From the NCBI RefSeq assembly GCF_036250735.1, contig NZ_CP109430.1, positions 2,108,001 to 2,172,000 of the forward strand: a stretch of DNA of 64,000 nt, written 5' to 3'. The notes under the pieces are model-generated. The model saw only the letters and a list, made by a program, of their open reading frames with translations, had not been told where the DNA came from and searched no databases. The translations under genes were made by a program, and so were the position numbers. The first letter of the stretch is position 1, and every line of letters begins with the position of its first letter. The stretch comes from Streptosporangium sp. NBC_01495. Lineage in GTDB: Bacteria; Actinomycetota; Actinomycetes; Streptosporangiales; Streptosporangiaceae. Positions 1-7,725 of this stretch are shown here, in pieces.

Positions 1-313
1 CCAGGTAGTCACCGGTGATGACCCCGGCCACGCGGGAACCGTGCTCATGGAAGACCAGGTTCACCGAAGGGTGGGACACGATCCGCTGCTCGTACGGTTC
101 GTCCAGCTCCCAGCGGACGATCCAGTGGTGCTCGACGAAGGGGGCCAGGGCCGGGTGGCACGCGTGGCGCCCGTAGCGGAACCGGGCCGCCCCGAAGTTC
201 AGGATGCCCCGGGTGTCGTCGGCGGGCGCGTCCGCCTCGCCGACGGTGCCCGTCGTACCGGCGCGGGAGGCCTCGGGGCGGGGGCCGGCCCCGGGACTGG
301 GCGTACCCGTCAT
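1..313 (-). CDS. AraC-type regulator N-terminal part (DUF6597-like), partial
   Basis: The gene begins at ATG 313 and runs off the left edge, so only about 104 N-terminal residues are visible. After a 30-residue Gly/Ala/Pro-rich lead comes a segment with HACHPALAPFVEHHW, WELDEPYEQRIVSHPSVNL and VFHEHGSRVAGV. This pattern is typical of the DUF6597 sensor domain placed before an AraC helix-turn-helix. The DNA-binding half lies outside the window, so the regulator call is inferred. Its start overlaps the stop of the upstream asparagine-synthase-like gene as ATGA, so the two are probably translationally coupled. Confidence 0.7.
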   Translation of the reverse strand, partial: MTGTPSPGAGPRPEASRAGTTGTVGEADAPADDTRGILNFGAARFRYGRHACHPALAPFVEHHWIVRWELDEPYEQRIVSHPSVNLVFHEHGSRVAGVITGDYL

Positions 314-2085
314 GACGGGATGGGGATGTGGACCCTCGGCAGGCTCTCCGGTTCCTTGCCCGGATACTCGCCACCCAGCATGGTGGCCACGGTGTAGAGG
401 TGCCAGGCCTGGTTGGGCTTCTTCAGGACGGGTTCGGCGAACAGCCCGCGGACCTCGTCGGGCCTGACGATGGGCGCCAGCAGGTCCAGGCGGCCGAGGA
501 CGTGGTCGCGCATCAGGCCGGTCAGCTCCACGCCGGGGCTGGTCCGCCAGTTCCAGCCACCCCCGCCGGTCTTCGGCGCGGTCAGCGGCGCCTGCGGCCT
601 GCGCTGCCAGGGGTGGTAGCGCCTCCCCACGGTGAACCGCCACGGCTTGCCCTCGACCGGGATGTCCCTGAGCGAGGGGGCCAGGACACCGAGTAGCTCG
701 TAGATGACCTCCTCCGACAGCCGCCAGGTCTGGTCGAGGCCCAGCGCGGCGCGGACCACCCGGTTGTCGAGGAACGGCCAGATCTGGTCGCCCCTGCGCA
801 GCGAGCCCGCCCGCGCCCCCGCGTGCCAGCGGCCGACCTTGTAGGAGATGTACATGTGGTCGAGCGCCTCCAGCGGAGCCCGCTCCAGCCAGGGCCCGGC
901 CAGCTCGCGGGCGTGCTCGTTGGCCTCCTCGGTGAACAGCGCCGGGTCCCGCAGGAAGGTCACGTCCACCCGGCGGCGCAGCGCCTTCTCCGTCAGGTCG
1001 GTCTGGAGCAGCAACAGGCCCCCGGCCCGCAGGATCTCCCCGCTCTGCCCCGACATGGTGGGCTTGGCGCTGTAGGGAAGGTAGCCGACGATCGACTCGT
1101 ACGCCGACGTCATGCCCTCGCAGGCCCGCAGCGTCTCGTAGGCCCGCGCGAGGGGGTGCTCGACGACGATCGCGTCCTTCTTCTCGGCGCGGGCCGGGGG
1201 GATGACGGTGTGCTCGACGCGGAGCGCGCGGGCGACCCGACCGGCGATGATCACGTCGGGGTGGGTGTCCAGGCCGTTGGTGGTCGCGCGCAGCGGGATA
1301 CCGGCCGCGTGCAGTGTCGCGGCGATCAGGCGGCTGTCCCTGCCGCCGGTGAGGGCGAGGTTCACCGGCTCCCCGGCCGCGCGCAGCGGCTCCACCGTGG
1401 ACAGCAGCGCGCTCGCCAGCTCGCCGACCAGCTTCTTCTTCCCCCTGCGCGACGTGGGCGCGGGCACGGCCGAGGGGAGCGGGGTCGTGGTGATCGTACG
1501 GTGGCCGCCCCTCACGGTCACCGACGAGGACGGCGGCAGCGCGCTCACCCCGCGGTAGGGCGTCTCGTCCGACAGGAAGTATCCCTGCCTGACCACCGAC
1601 TGCAGCGCGAGCACGTCCCACTCGACCCGCTCGCCGCCGCCCGCGAGGTGGACCAGCAGCGCCCGGCTGCCGATCACGTGCACGTCGGGGGTCTCGGCGT
1701 AGTAGACCGGGCAGACCCGGTGGATCGCGGTGGCGGCCGACAGCTCGTCCTCGGTCGCCCGGAACGCGGAGAAGCACCCGCCGACCGCCTCGGTGTCCAG
1801 GCTCGGCATGGCCGCCAGCCGGTTCACGTCGTCCGGCGCGGCCAGGTAACCGTTCACCCCGGTCACCCGGTCGTGCCCGGTCTCCAGCAGGGGAGGCCGC
1901 CGCGAGTCGTCCGGCTCGTTGGTCCAGGCGAACACGGCGATGCCGGGACGGTGCCACTCCCGGGATCTGATGACCTCGGGCGGTACGGGAAACGCGCTGT
2001 CGATCGCGCCCCTCACGGTGTGCAGCATCGCCTCCGGTATACCGGCTCCCTGGTGTTTGGCCGCGAGGCCGAGGTACACGCGCAT
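310..2085 (-). CDS. Asparagine-synthase-like ATP-dependent amide-forming enzyme
   Basis: The product is about 591 aa. The central PP-loop LALTGGRDSRLIAATL (near residue 265) is the ATP-pyrophosphatase motif of asparagine synthetase B, beta-lactam synthetases and lasso cyclases. The C-terminal half has the usual helical synthetase region (YKVGRWHAGARAGSLRRGD, WPFLDNRVVRAAL). The N-terminal amidotransferase-like domain begins MRVYLGLAAK with no Cys at position 2, so glutamine hydrolysis is unlikely. The enzyme may adenylate a carboxylate and use free ammonia or an internal amine. ATG 2085 was chosen because homology-like sequence starts there; an in-frame extension to 2169 looks non-coding. The substrate is unknown, and no lasso precursor or RRE/PqqD-like gene is nearby. 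Confidence 0.72.
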   Translation of the reverse strand: MRVYLGLAAKHQGAGIPEAMLHTVRGAIDSAFPVPPEVIRSREWHRPGIAVFAWTNEPDDSRRPPLLETGHDRVTGVNGYLAAPDDVNRLAAMPSLDTEAVGGCFSAFRATEDELSAATAIHRVCPVYYAETPDVHVIGSRALLVHLAGGGERVEWDVLALQSVVRQGYFLSDETPYRGVSALPPSSSVTVRGGHRTITTTPLPSAVPAPTSRRGKKKLVGELASALLSTVEPLRAAGEPVNLALTGGRDSRLIAATLHAAGIPLRATTNGLDTHPDVIIAGRVARALRVEHTVIPPARAEKKDAIVVEHPLARAYETLRACEGMTSAYESIVGYLPYSAKPTMSGQSGEILRAGGLLLLQTDLTEKALRRRVDVTFLRDPALFTEEANEHARELAGPWLERAPLEALDHMYISYKVGRWHAGARAGSLRRGDQIWPFLDNRVVRAALGLDQTWRLSEEVIYELLGVLAPSLRDIPVEGKPWRFTVGRRYHPWQRRPQAPLTAPKTGGGGWNWRTSPGVELTGLMRDHVLGRLDLLAPIVRPDEVRGLFAEPVLKKPNQAWHLYTVATMLGGEYPGKEPESLPRVHIPIPS

Positions 2086-2141
2086 GATGCAGGATCCTAT
2101 GTCGCGTTTTTTCAAGACAGCTGGGAGTCCGGCTCGGCAGC

Positions 2142-2684
2142 ATGGCCGCCATGAACGAGATGCTGTCACGCACCGTCACCGGCACGGCGACCGTCGCCCG
2201 CGGCGTCCGCGACGACCAGCTTGACCTGCCCACCCCCTGCGACGGCTTCGACATACGGGAGCTGCTCGGCCACCTGGCCGGAGTGGCCGCGATGTTCGAG
2301 GCGCTGGCCCGCCGAGAGGAGCCGCCGCCGCAGGACGCCGACCACGCCCCCTTCGAGGACCGGGCCACCGCGCTGCTCGCCGCCTGGTCCGCACCCGGGG
2401 TGACCGAGGGGACCAGCCCCACGATGGGGATGCCCATGGTCGTGGTGCTCCAGATGCTGCTGGGCGACCTGGCGATCCACGGCTGGGACCTGGCCAGGGC
2501 CACCGGCCAGGACTACGAGGTGGACGCCGCGACCGGCGAGGCCGTGGCCGCGTTCATGGAGGGGATGGCGCCGCAGGGACGGCGGATGGGGGCCTTCGGG
2601 GAGGAGGTGCCCGTGCCGGAGGACGCCTCGCCGTTCGAGCGGGCGCTCGGGCTCAGCGGGCGGGACCCGGCCTGGAAACCCTGA
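2142..2684 (+). CDS. TIGR03086-family metal-binding protein (maleylpyruvate-isomerase-like, DinB fold)
   Basis: This 180-aa protein has the two hallmark stretches of the mycothiol-dependent isomerase/DinB superfamily: LDLPTPCDGFDIRELLGHLAG near the N-terminus and GDLAIHGWDLARATGQ around residue 115. The His residues in GHL and AIHGWD are the expected metal ligands. Members are soluble, often use or detoxify thiol adducts in mycothiol-producing actinobacteria, and usually have unknown substrates. It is divergent from the asparagine-synthase-like gene across a 56-bp gap. ATG 2142, 2151 and 2160 are all possible starts; none has a strong ribosome-binding site. Confidence 0.8.
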   Translation: MAAMNEMLSRTVTGTATVARGVRDDQLDLPTPCDGFDIRELLGHLAGVAAMFEALARREEPPPQDADHAPFEDRATALLAAWSAPGVTEGTSPTMGMPMVVVLQMLLGDLAIHGWDLARATGQDYEVDAATGEAVAAFMEGMAPQGRRMGAFGEEVPVPEDASPFERALGLSGRDPAWKP

Positions 2685-2783
2685 TCACGTGCCGAACACG
2701 GTTTGCGCTCGCTTGGGTCAAGCTCCCGGCGGACCGGGGGGAGGAGTCGTCGTAGGGGATGACACGCATCCCTAGGAGGCGAC

Positions 2784-4340
2784 ATGAAGTCACGTCCGCT
2801 CGCCATCGTTCTCGCCGTGCTCGCCCTGTTCGTCCTGATGTTCGCCGCCGCCTGCGGAGGTTCGGGCTACAACGCCCCCGACAGCCGGCCGATGCCCGAG
2901 TCCGGGAACGCGGTCCCGGCCATGCCCCCGGACGCTCCCGCCAAGGCCGGGGAGCGGGCCACCGGCGAGACCGAGCCCGAAACCCGCGCCACCGCCGGGG
3001 CCGAGGACCCCCAGGCCGAGGCCACCCGGCGACGCGACACCTCCGCCGAACAGATCTCCACCTTCGCCCTCGACGTGGACACCGCCTCGTACGGCTACAG
3101 CAAACGGACCATCACCGAGGGCAGGCTGCCGGAGGCGGGCCAGGTCAGGCCGGAGGAGTTCGTCAACTCCTTCGCGCAGGACTACGCGGAGCCCGAGGAC
3201 GACGGCTTCACCGTGCACATGGACGGTTCCCGCACGCCGGGGAACGGCACCGCGCTGCTCCGCGTCGGCCTGCAGACCCGGAGGGCGAGCGCGGAGGCCC
3301 GGCGACCGGCGAACCTCACCTTCGTGGTGGACGTGTCCGGCTCGATGGGTGAACCCGGCAGGCTCGACCTGGTCAGGGAGGCCCTGCACAAACTCGTCGA
3401 CCAGCTCGGGCCCGGCGACCGGGTCTCCCTCGTGTCCTTCAGCGACGAGGCGGACGTCGTCCTCTCCATGACCCCGGCGACCGACAGGGAAAAGCTCCAC
3501 GCCGCCGTCGAACGCCTCGCCACACAGCAGTCGACGAACCTGGAGGCGGGGCTGACCAGCGGATACGCCGAGGCCGCGGCGAGTTTCAGGCCGGTGGCCG
3601 TCAACCGCGTCATCCTGCTCTCCGACGGCCTGGCCAACGTCGGCGACACCACCTGGCAGGGCATCCTCGACCGGGTCGAGGAGGCGGCGGCCAAGAAGAT
3701 CACTCTGCTGTGCGTCGGCGTCGGCCGCGACTACGGCGACGAGCTGATGGAGCAGCTCGCCGACAACGGCGACGGCGCCGCGGTCTACGTCAGCTCCGTC
3801 GACGACGCGCGCAAGGTATTCGTCGAGCAGCTCGCCACCAACATCGACCTGCGTGCCCGCGACGCCAAGGCGCAGGTCGTGTTCAACCCCTCGGTCGTGG
3901 AGTCCTACCGCCTGATCGGCTACGAGAACCGGCAGATCGCGACCGAGGACTTCCGCGACGACACCAAGGACGGCGGCGAGATCGGCCCCGGCCACTCGGT
4001 GACGGCCCTGTACGAGGTCCGGCTGCGCGGCGGGGCGTCGGGACAGCTGGCCACCGCCACCGTGCGCTGGCAGGACCCCGACACCCGCGACCCCGCGGAG
4101 GCCGCCCGTTCCCTCGTGGCGGGCGACCTGGCGGACTCACCGTGGGAGGGGTCCACGCCGAGGTTCCAGGTCGACGTGGTGGCCGCGGGCTTCGCCGAGT
4201 ATCTCCGCACCGGGGAGAGGGTCGCCGGAGCCGCGCCCGGCGATCTCGCCGCCCACGCCACCCGCCTGGCCGCGTCCACCGAGGACCCCGCGGTGGCCGA
4301 GCTCGCCGGGCTGATCGAGAAGGCCGCGGCGCTCCGGTAG
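2784..4340 (+). CDS. vWA-domain lipoprotein, YfbK-like
   Basis: The 518-aa product starts at ATG 2784 after AGGAGG. It has a signal peptide with lipobox FAAAC, so it should be anchored to the outer face of the membrane. A disordered Pro/Ala/Glu-rich linker follows. Then come a von Willebrand-binding N-terminal region (FALDVDTASYGYSKRTI) and a vWA domain with the MIDAS motif DVSGSMG (near residue 183) and LLSDGLANVGDT. The C-terminal region is like the DUF3520 domain of E. coli YfbK. The MIDAS residues are intact. The partner and cellular role are unknown; metal-dependent protein binding at the cell surface is the family expectation. Confidence 0.85.
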   Translation: MKSRPLAIVLAVLALFVLMFAAACGGSGYNAPDSRPMPESGNAVPAMPPDAPAKAGERATGETEPETRATAGAEDPQAEATRRRDTSAEQISTFALDVDTASYGYSKRTITEGRLPEAGQVRPEEFVNSFAQDYAEPEDDGFTVHMDGSRTPGNGTALLRVGLQTRRASAEARRPANLTFVVDVSGSMGEPGRLDLVREALHKLVDQLGPGDRVSLVSFSDEADVVLSMTPATDREKLHAAVERLATQQSTNLEAGLTSGYAEAAASFRPVAVNRVILLSDGLANVGDTTWQGILDRVEEAAAKKITLLCVGVGRDYGDELMEQLADNGDGAAVYVSSVDDARKVFVEQLATNIDLRARDAKAQVVFNPSVVESYRLIGYENRQIATEDFRDDTKDGGEIGPGHSVTALYEVRLRGGASGQLATATVRWQDPDTRDPAEAARSLVAGDLADSPWEGSTPRFQVDVVAAGFAEYLRTGERVAGAAPGDLAAHATRLAASTEDPAVAELAGLIEKAAALR

Positions 4341-4379
4341 GCGCCCGCGCCGCCCGTACGCGCAGACCATGATCGAGTG

Positions 4380-4405
4380 GGCCGGTTCCCCCGCGAACCG
4401 GCCCC
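4380..4405 (+). terminator. Hairpin after vWA lipoprotein gene
   Basis: GGGCCGGTTC and GAACCGGCCC form a perfect 10-bp stem with a 6-nt loop, 40 bp past the stop codon. There is no U-tract, as is common for actinobacterial terminators. Confidence 0.6.
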
Positions 4406-4542
4406 GTGGGCGGTCCGCGCCGGCGGTCCCGGCCCGGCGACCGGATCTTGAGCGGGGCCGCCGCGGTTACAGGGTGCGGGGTGATTTCCTATACACTGGC
4501 GTGGTCGCCGGGCCGAGCCCGGGGACATCGGTTAACACCCGA

Positions 4543-4615
4543 GGGGCTATGGCGCAGCTGGTAGCGCGCCTCCATGGCATGGAGGAGGTCTGGGGTTCGA
4601 ATCCCCATAGCTCCA
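4543..4615 (+). tRNA. tRNA-Ala (anticodon GGC)
   Basis: The 73-nt sequence folds as a complete cloverleaf: acceptor GGGGCTA/TAGCTCC, D stem GCGC/GCGC with AGCTGGTA loop, anticodon stem CCTCC/GGAGG with loop ATGGCAT (anticodon GGC), T stem TGGGG/CCCCA with TTCGAAT, and discriminator A. No 3' CCA is encoded. The DNA immediately downstream is lower in GC and carries broken genes, as is common for tRNA-adjacent insertion sites, but I found no second copy of the tRNA 3' end in this window. Confidence 0.96.
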
Positions 4616-5462
4616 CTTCGGGCCGTTCTTGAGTTAGCTCAAGGACGGTTGACGAGATCCCGTCTGATCACTTGATCGGGCGGGATTTCATCGTTTCCGA
4701 GGTTCTGTGCCCGCTGGGCGGGCTAATTTCGGCTCGCGTGGTGGCCGCGTTCGTGAACCCACAGCGAGCGGCGATGTGGTGGATCGTGGTCGTGGACAGG
4801 CCCGGGTCGGAGAGTTCGCGGCGCGGGCTCCAGCTGTCGGAGACGAATCCACGAGGAGACTGTAGGGCTCTGTCCTTGGAAGAGACGGTGCAGGTAGCCG
4901 ATGGAGATGTGATGTGCGGCGGCGATGGACCCCGGCCGATTAAGCAATCGATCACACTTCTCCCCGCTTCCCCTGTCGTCGTCTCTCCGTACCGGCGAAC
5001 ACGGCGTGGGTCATGTGCGCAGGCAGCGAACTCATGCACCGCACGACGGGCGGACGGCCTGGATTATCGCCGTAACAATCACACGAAGTCTGGCACCGGA
5101 CAAGGGGACCGGCATCGATCGAGCTGAACTACTTCACCGGGCACCTGTGGTCTGCCATCTACGCGTGGTAGGGGAACCATGCACCGCCGACGAGGTCCCG
5201 CTCTGCAGATATATGCGCTCGTCAAGCCGGTGGGAGTAACAGCAACCATGCCAGTCGGCTGGGGGCCGGGCCCCCTCCCCGGCAACGGGATGGCGAGTCG
5301 TGTAGACGCAGCGGCAAGTGATTGTGCATCCACGGTTAAAGACAGGTCGGTAACGGAGTAGCACTATAGGAGGAGCGGCGTGCGACCTTCTCCGAAGGAT
5401 ATCTTCCCGAGAATCGTCACGTCGCACGGTCGATCAAGTGGCAGTTTATGGAGAGGATTCAC
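4616..5462. other. Decayed spacer after the tRNA
   Basis: Apart from the AraC remnant on the minus strand (next entry), I see no intact gene in these roughly 850 bp. Base composition is visibly less GC-rich than the flanking genes and six-frame coding signals are weak. The last 40 bp hold the ribosome-binding site of the broken secreted-protein gene (ATGGAGAGG before ATG 5463). Confidence 0.5.
4672..4956 (-). pseudogene. AraC-family regulator C-terminal fragment, frameshifted
   Basis: In one minus-strand frame about 4820-4935 reads SIAAAHHISIGYLHRLFQGQ and then SPTVSSWIRLRQLE, the first half of an AraC/XylS double helix-turn-helix. The match continues in another frame at about 4720-4810 as LSDPGLSTTTIHHIAARCGF then TNAA, the second helix-turn-helix. 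The switch lies near 4820, after SSWIRLRQLE. The expected SRAFRAAYG tract after TNAA is missing, with EISPPSGHR following directly. The sensor half of the gene is absent. The fragment is therefore a remnant with at least one frameshift and one small deletion. Confidence 0.7.
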
Positions 5463-5822
5463 ATGAAAGTTAGCTGAGTATTTGCCGTCTGCGTATCCAT
5501 TGGCGCACTGACCGCCATCGGTCTGTCCTCGGCGGGGCCGGCCGCCACAGTATCGGATCCGACGCTATTGGCCGCGCTCGCCATCCCATGCGGTCTTCCG
5601 CCCGCTGCGACCGCGAATTTCGGCTGGAACCCAGGCCCATTCTCGACCACCATCTCCTACGACAATCATTGCGCCATGCCGAAAGGTGTGACCGTCTACC
5701 ATGCGAACGCTGACGGTAATCAATGGAGGTGCGTGGTGGCACTCGGCCTCGGGAAGGGCAACGAAAAAGTCAGCTACGGGGTGACTGGCCGGCTGATCAA
5801 CGTCCGCCCAGGCTGCCCGTAA
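5463..5822 (+). pseudogene. Small secreted protein gene interrupted by TGA at codon 5
   Basis: A good ribosome-binding site (GGAGAGG) precedes ATG 5463, and MKVS is followed by TGA at 5475-5477. The same frame then reads for another 114 codons without interruption to TAA 5822. It encodes a convincing signal peptide (VFAVCVSIGALTAIGLSSAG, cleaved near PAAT) and a mature domain of about 80 aa with four Cys (IPCG, NHCAM, WRCVV, PGCP). No alternative ATG, GTG or TTG start lies just after the TGA. A single C-to-T change of a CGA Arg codon would explain it. I do not recognise the mature domain. Readthrough or a sequencing error are the alternatives. Confidence 0.65.
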
Positions 5823-6153
5823 CACTCCGCCTTATTCCGCCGCCGTCTTTTGTCGGCGGCAACGGGGCACTCTCGACACCAGCGCCGGTCCCGAGGCCCG
5901 GCCCGGGACCGAGGACGCTGGGCGAGACGCGAGGGGAGGCCCAATGGATCGCCCCGGGCAAGTCTCGGCCGACTCGGCGGTCGGGGCACGCGTCGCGGTC
6001 GCATGGACCCGAGCACTGGCACCGGTTATGGAGGTGCACGTGCCCCACCCTGGAGTGCCCTCAGCCCCGATGTCACATCCGGCTGATCACACGTGTCTCG
6101 TTCGTGTCCCGGGTCCGATCAGGATCCGGCCGCCAGAACCCGAAAGGATGCTC
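5823..6153 (+). other. Spacer with a terminator-like hairpin
   Basis: GCCGCCG (5839-5845) and CGGCGGC (5854-5860) form a 7-bp stem around TCTTTTGT, just after the broken secreted-protein gene, and probably end its transcript. The rest up to 6147 shows no convincing gene. GAAAGG at 6142-6147 is the ribosome-binding site of the next gene. Confidence 0.5.
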
Positions 6154-6819
6154 ATGCCGCGCGCTTCAGCTCACCTCGCACGCAGTGCCGTCGCCCTCTC
6201 CATGGCCCTCGCCCTCCTGGCCGCTTCGGGGAGCCCGGCGACAGCCCACAGCGGCGCCTACGCCGAGTCCGCCACCGTCCTCACGACGTCGGACGCCGAC
6301 ACGGCCATAGTAGGTCGCGACGCACACCAGCCGACATCCGGGACCGGCTCGTCAACCGGCCCCTTCGGCCTTCTCAACAACAAAGTGATCGACCTGTCGA
6401 AGGACTGGCGCGAAGCGAAGGTATGCACGGGAGAGCTCAGTACATTGTTGCGCTGCTATGACAGCGCGACGGAATATCGCGCGTCAGTGGGCCTGCCGGC
6501 TCGTGACGTCGAGATCCTCGACAAGAATGACTGCTCAAGCGGTTGGCTGTGCCTGTGGGACGATGCGAACTACAGGGGTCATTGGCTGGTGGCGGTCAGA
6601 TACGAGGGAACTCACGACATCGCCCCATACCAGAATAGGGCCAACAGCGTCTGGAACCGGTATGACGGACCTGCTCAACTGATCGACGTCAGGACGTTGC
6701 AGCCGGACGACACCAAAACGATGGGAACTGGCTACGCCTACCCGGATCTTGGCGCTCTCAATGACAGGTTCAACAATCGAACCGACAAGGTGAAGCTCTG
6801 TGATCCGAGGGGCTGCTGA
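6154..6819 (+). CDS. Secreted peptidase-inhibitor I36-like protein
   Basis: The 221-aa protein has a signal peptide (SAVALSMALALLAASGSPAT, cut near TAHS). Its C-terminal half carries the I36/beta-gamma-crystallin-like signature CSSGWLCLWDDANYRGH, followed by RANSVWNR. I36 members are secreted inhibitors of metalloproteases or small structural crystallin-like proteins. About 100 residues lie before the signature, longer than the minimal family. ATG 6154 fits the GAAAGG ribosome-binding site (6-nt spacing) better than ATG 6148. It is the only intact gene in the decayed stretch after the tRNA. Confidence 0.7.
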   Translation: MPRASAHLARSAVALSMALALLAASGSPATAHSGAYAESATVLTTSDADTAIVGRDAHQPTSGTGSSTGPFGLLNNKVIDLSKDWREAKVCTGELSTLLRCYDSATEYRASVGLPARDVEILDKNDCSSGWLCLWDDANYRGHWLVAVRYEGTHDIAPYQNRANSVWNRYDGPAQLIDVRTLQPDDTKTMGTGYAYPDLGALNDRFNNRTDKVKLCDPRGC

Positions 6820-6849
6820 CGGCTTTTCCGCTGGAAAGAACTCTGCGGC

Positions 6850-7258
6850 GTGTCGACCACCGGTGGGATCGAGGATACCCCCCACACCTACGAACTAAGC
6901 GGCGGTATCGAGGAAGGACGAGAATCTGTGGACAGCAGCCTGCCGCGAGATCGCTGAGGAGACCGGCCTGCCTGCAACGGGCCCGCTGTTCAAACTCGAC
7001 ATGGTGAGCGGCGTAGAGAAAGGCCGCTTTGCGGCCAGCGAGTTCTGGCCCGAGAACATCTACATCGTGCCCAAGCACTTCTTCGCCATGGACGTCACTC
7101 AAGAACGAGTGGAAACAGTGCTCTCTCAGGAGCATCGCGAGGTGCGGCGGCTGACATACGAAGCCGCATATAAATCGCTGCGCCACGATGATGACAAGAC
7201 GGCCCTGTGGGGACTTGATCAAATTGTCCGCCACATGGACCTACCGAAGACGCCATAG
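6850..7258 (+). pseudogene. Nudix hydrolase remnant, frameshifted in the Nudix box
   Basis: From 6901 one frame reads GGIEEGRESVD. After a shift at about 6934 the next frame reads AACREIAEETGLPATG and continues to the stop at 7258 (SEFWPENIYIVPKHFFAMDV, KTALWGLDQIV). Joined with one missing residue, these give an exact Nudix box G-x5-E-x7-RE-x2-EE-x-G. A 2-bp deletion (or 1-bp insertion) therefore splits the catalytic helix. Fewer than 20 residues precede the box, so the N-terminal beta-strands are missing too. The C-terminal part resembles NudB/NTP-pyrophosphatase-type Nudix proteins. Confidence 0.75.
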
Positions 7259-7294
7259 TCGGCGAAGTACTTCATCGAGCGTACACCGGTCCGC

Positions 7295-7326
7295 TCTCGG
7301 CCCCGCGCATCTGCGCGGGGCCGAGA
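7295..7326. terminator. 15-bp perfect hairpin
   Basis: TCTCGGCCCCGCGCA and TGCGCGGGGCCGAGA are exact reverse complements separated by TC, giving an extremely stable stem 37 bp past the Nudix remnant. It could serve as a bidirectional terminator for this locus. Confidence 0.55.
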
Positions 7327-7327
7327 C

Positions 7328-7402
7328 GTGAGGCCGCAGCGCCGAGATGGTTGCGCGAGGCAAGCGCGCGGCTGATGAGACAGCTTGGCGCTGCGGCCTC
7401 AC
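7328..7402. repeat. 16-bp inverted repeat around a 43-nt loop
   Basis: GTGAGGCCGCAGCGCC (7328-7343) is an exact reverse complement of 7387-7402. The 43-nt interval itself contains GCGCG-rich complementary pieces. It begins one base after the 7295-7326 hairpin, so the two form a compound structure of about 108 bp. Function unknown; it could be a mobile-element end, a terminator or a structured RNA. Confidence 0.5.
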
Positions 7403-7725
7403 CCCGGTTTGGGAAACGATCAATTGTCACTCGGGAAGTGATCTTGCCAACCTCTCTGCCGCGCCAGGCCGGCCCCATTCGTGAACACCCCACTTCGGTG
7501 ACTGGGATCCGCTGTTCGCGGGCATGGCCTGCTTCGGCGGGCCCCTTCGTCGTTTATACGGGGGATCGCGGCGCTCGACGCCGCTGTTGGTGGGGTCCAC
7601 CGGAAACGCGACCAGCCATGGGCGGGACCCCCTGGTGTTTTCGCGGGGAGCACGCCACATGGCCGGTCGTTCTTCAGGTGCCTGACCCCAGGTGAGAGGT
7701 CAGGCCGGAGCGGTCGTCGGAAGGG

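Larger units (their letters stand above)
7259..7725. other. Gene-free stretch with strong hairpins
   Basis: No gene is supported here. The notable content is two large inverted repeats at 7295-7326 and 7328-7402, listed separately. The remainder up to the stop of the GH87 gene at 7726 has short open frames on both strands but no recognisable domain or ribosome-binding site. Confidence 0.5.

Noticed and set aside
310..2085. Lasso peptide biosynthetic cluster
   Set aside because: The asparagine-synthase-like gene could be a cyclase, but no precursor, RRE or transglutaminase-like protease gene lies beside it within the window.
7427..7660. Hypothetical protein on the minus strand in the hairpin region
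   Set aside because: The open frame lacks a ribosome-binding site and any recognisable domain; both strands are equally open there.
4543..7725. Complete integrated element (ICE or prophage) at tRNA-Ala
   Set aside because: No integrase, excisionase or replication gene and no repeated tRNA 3' end were found; only decayed genes remain.
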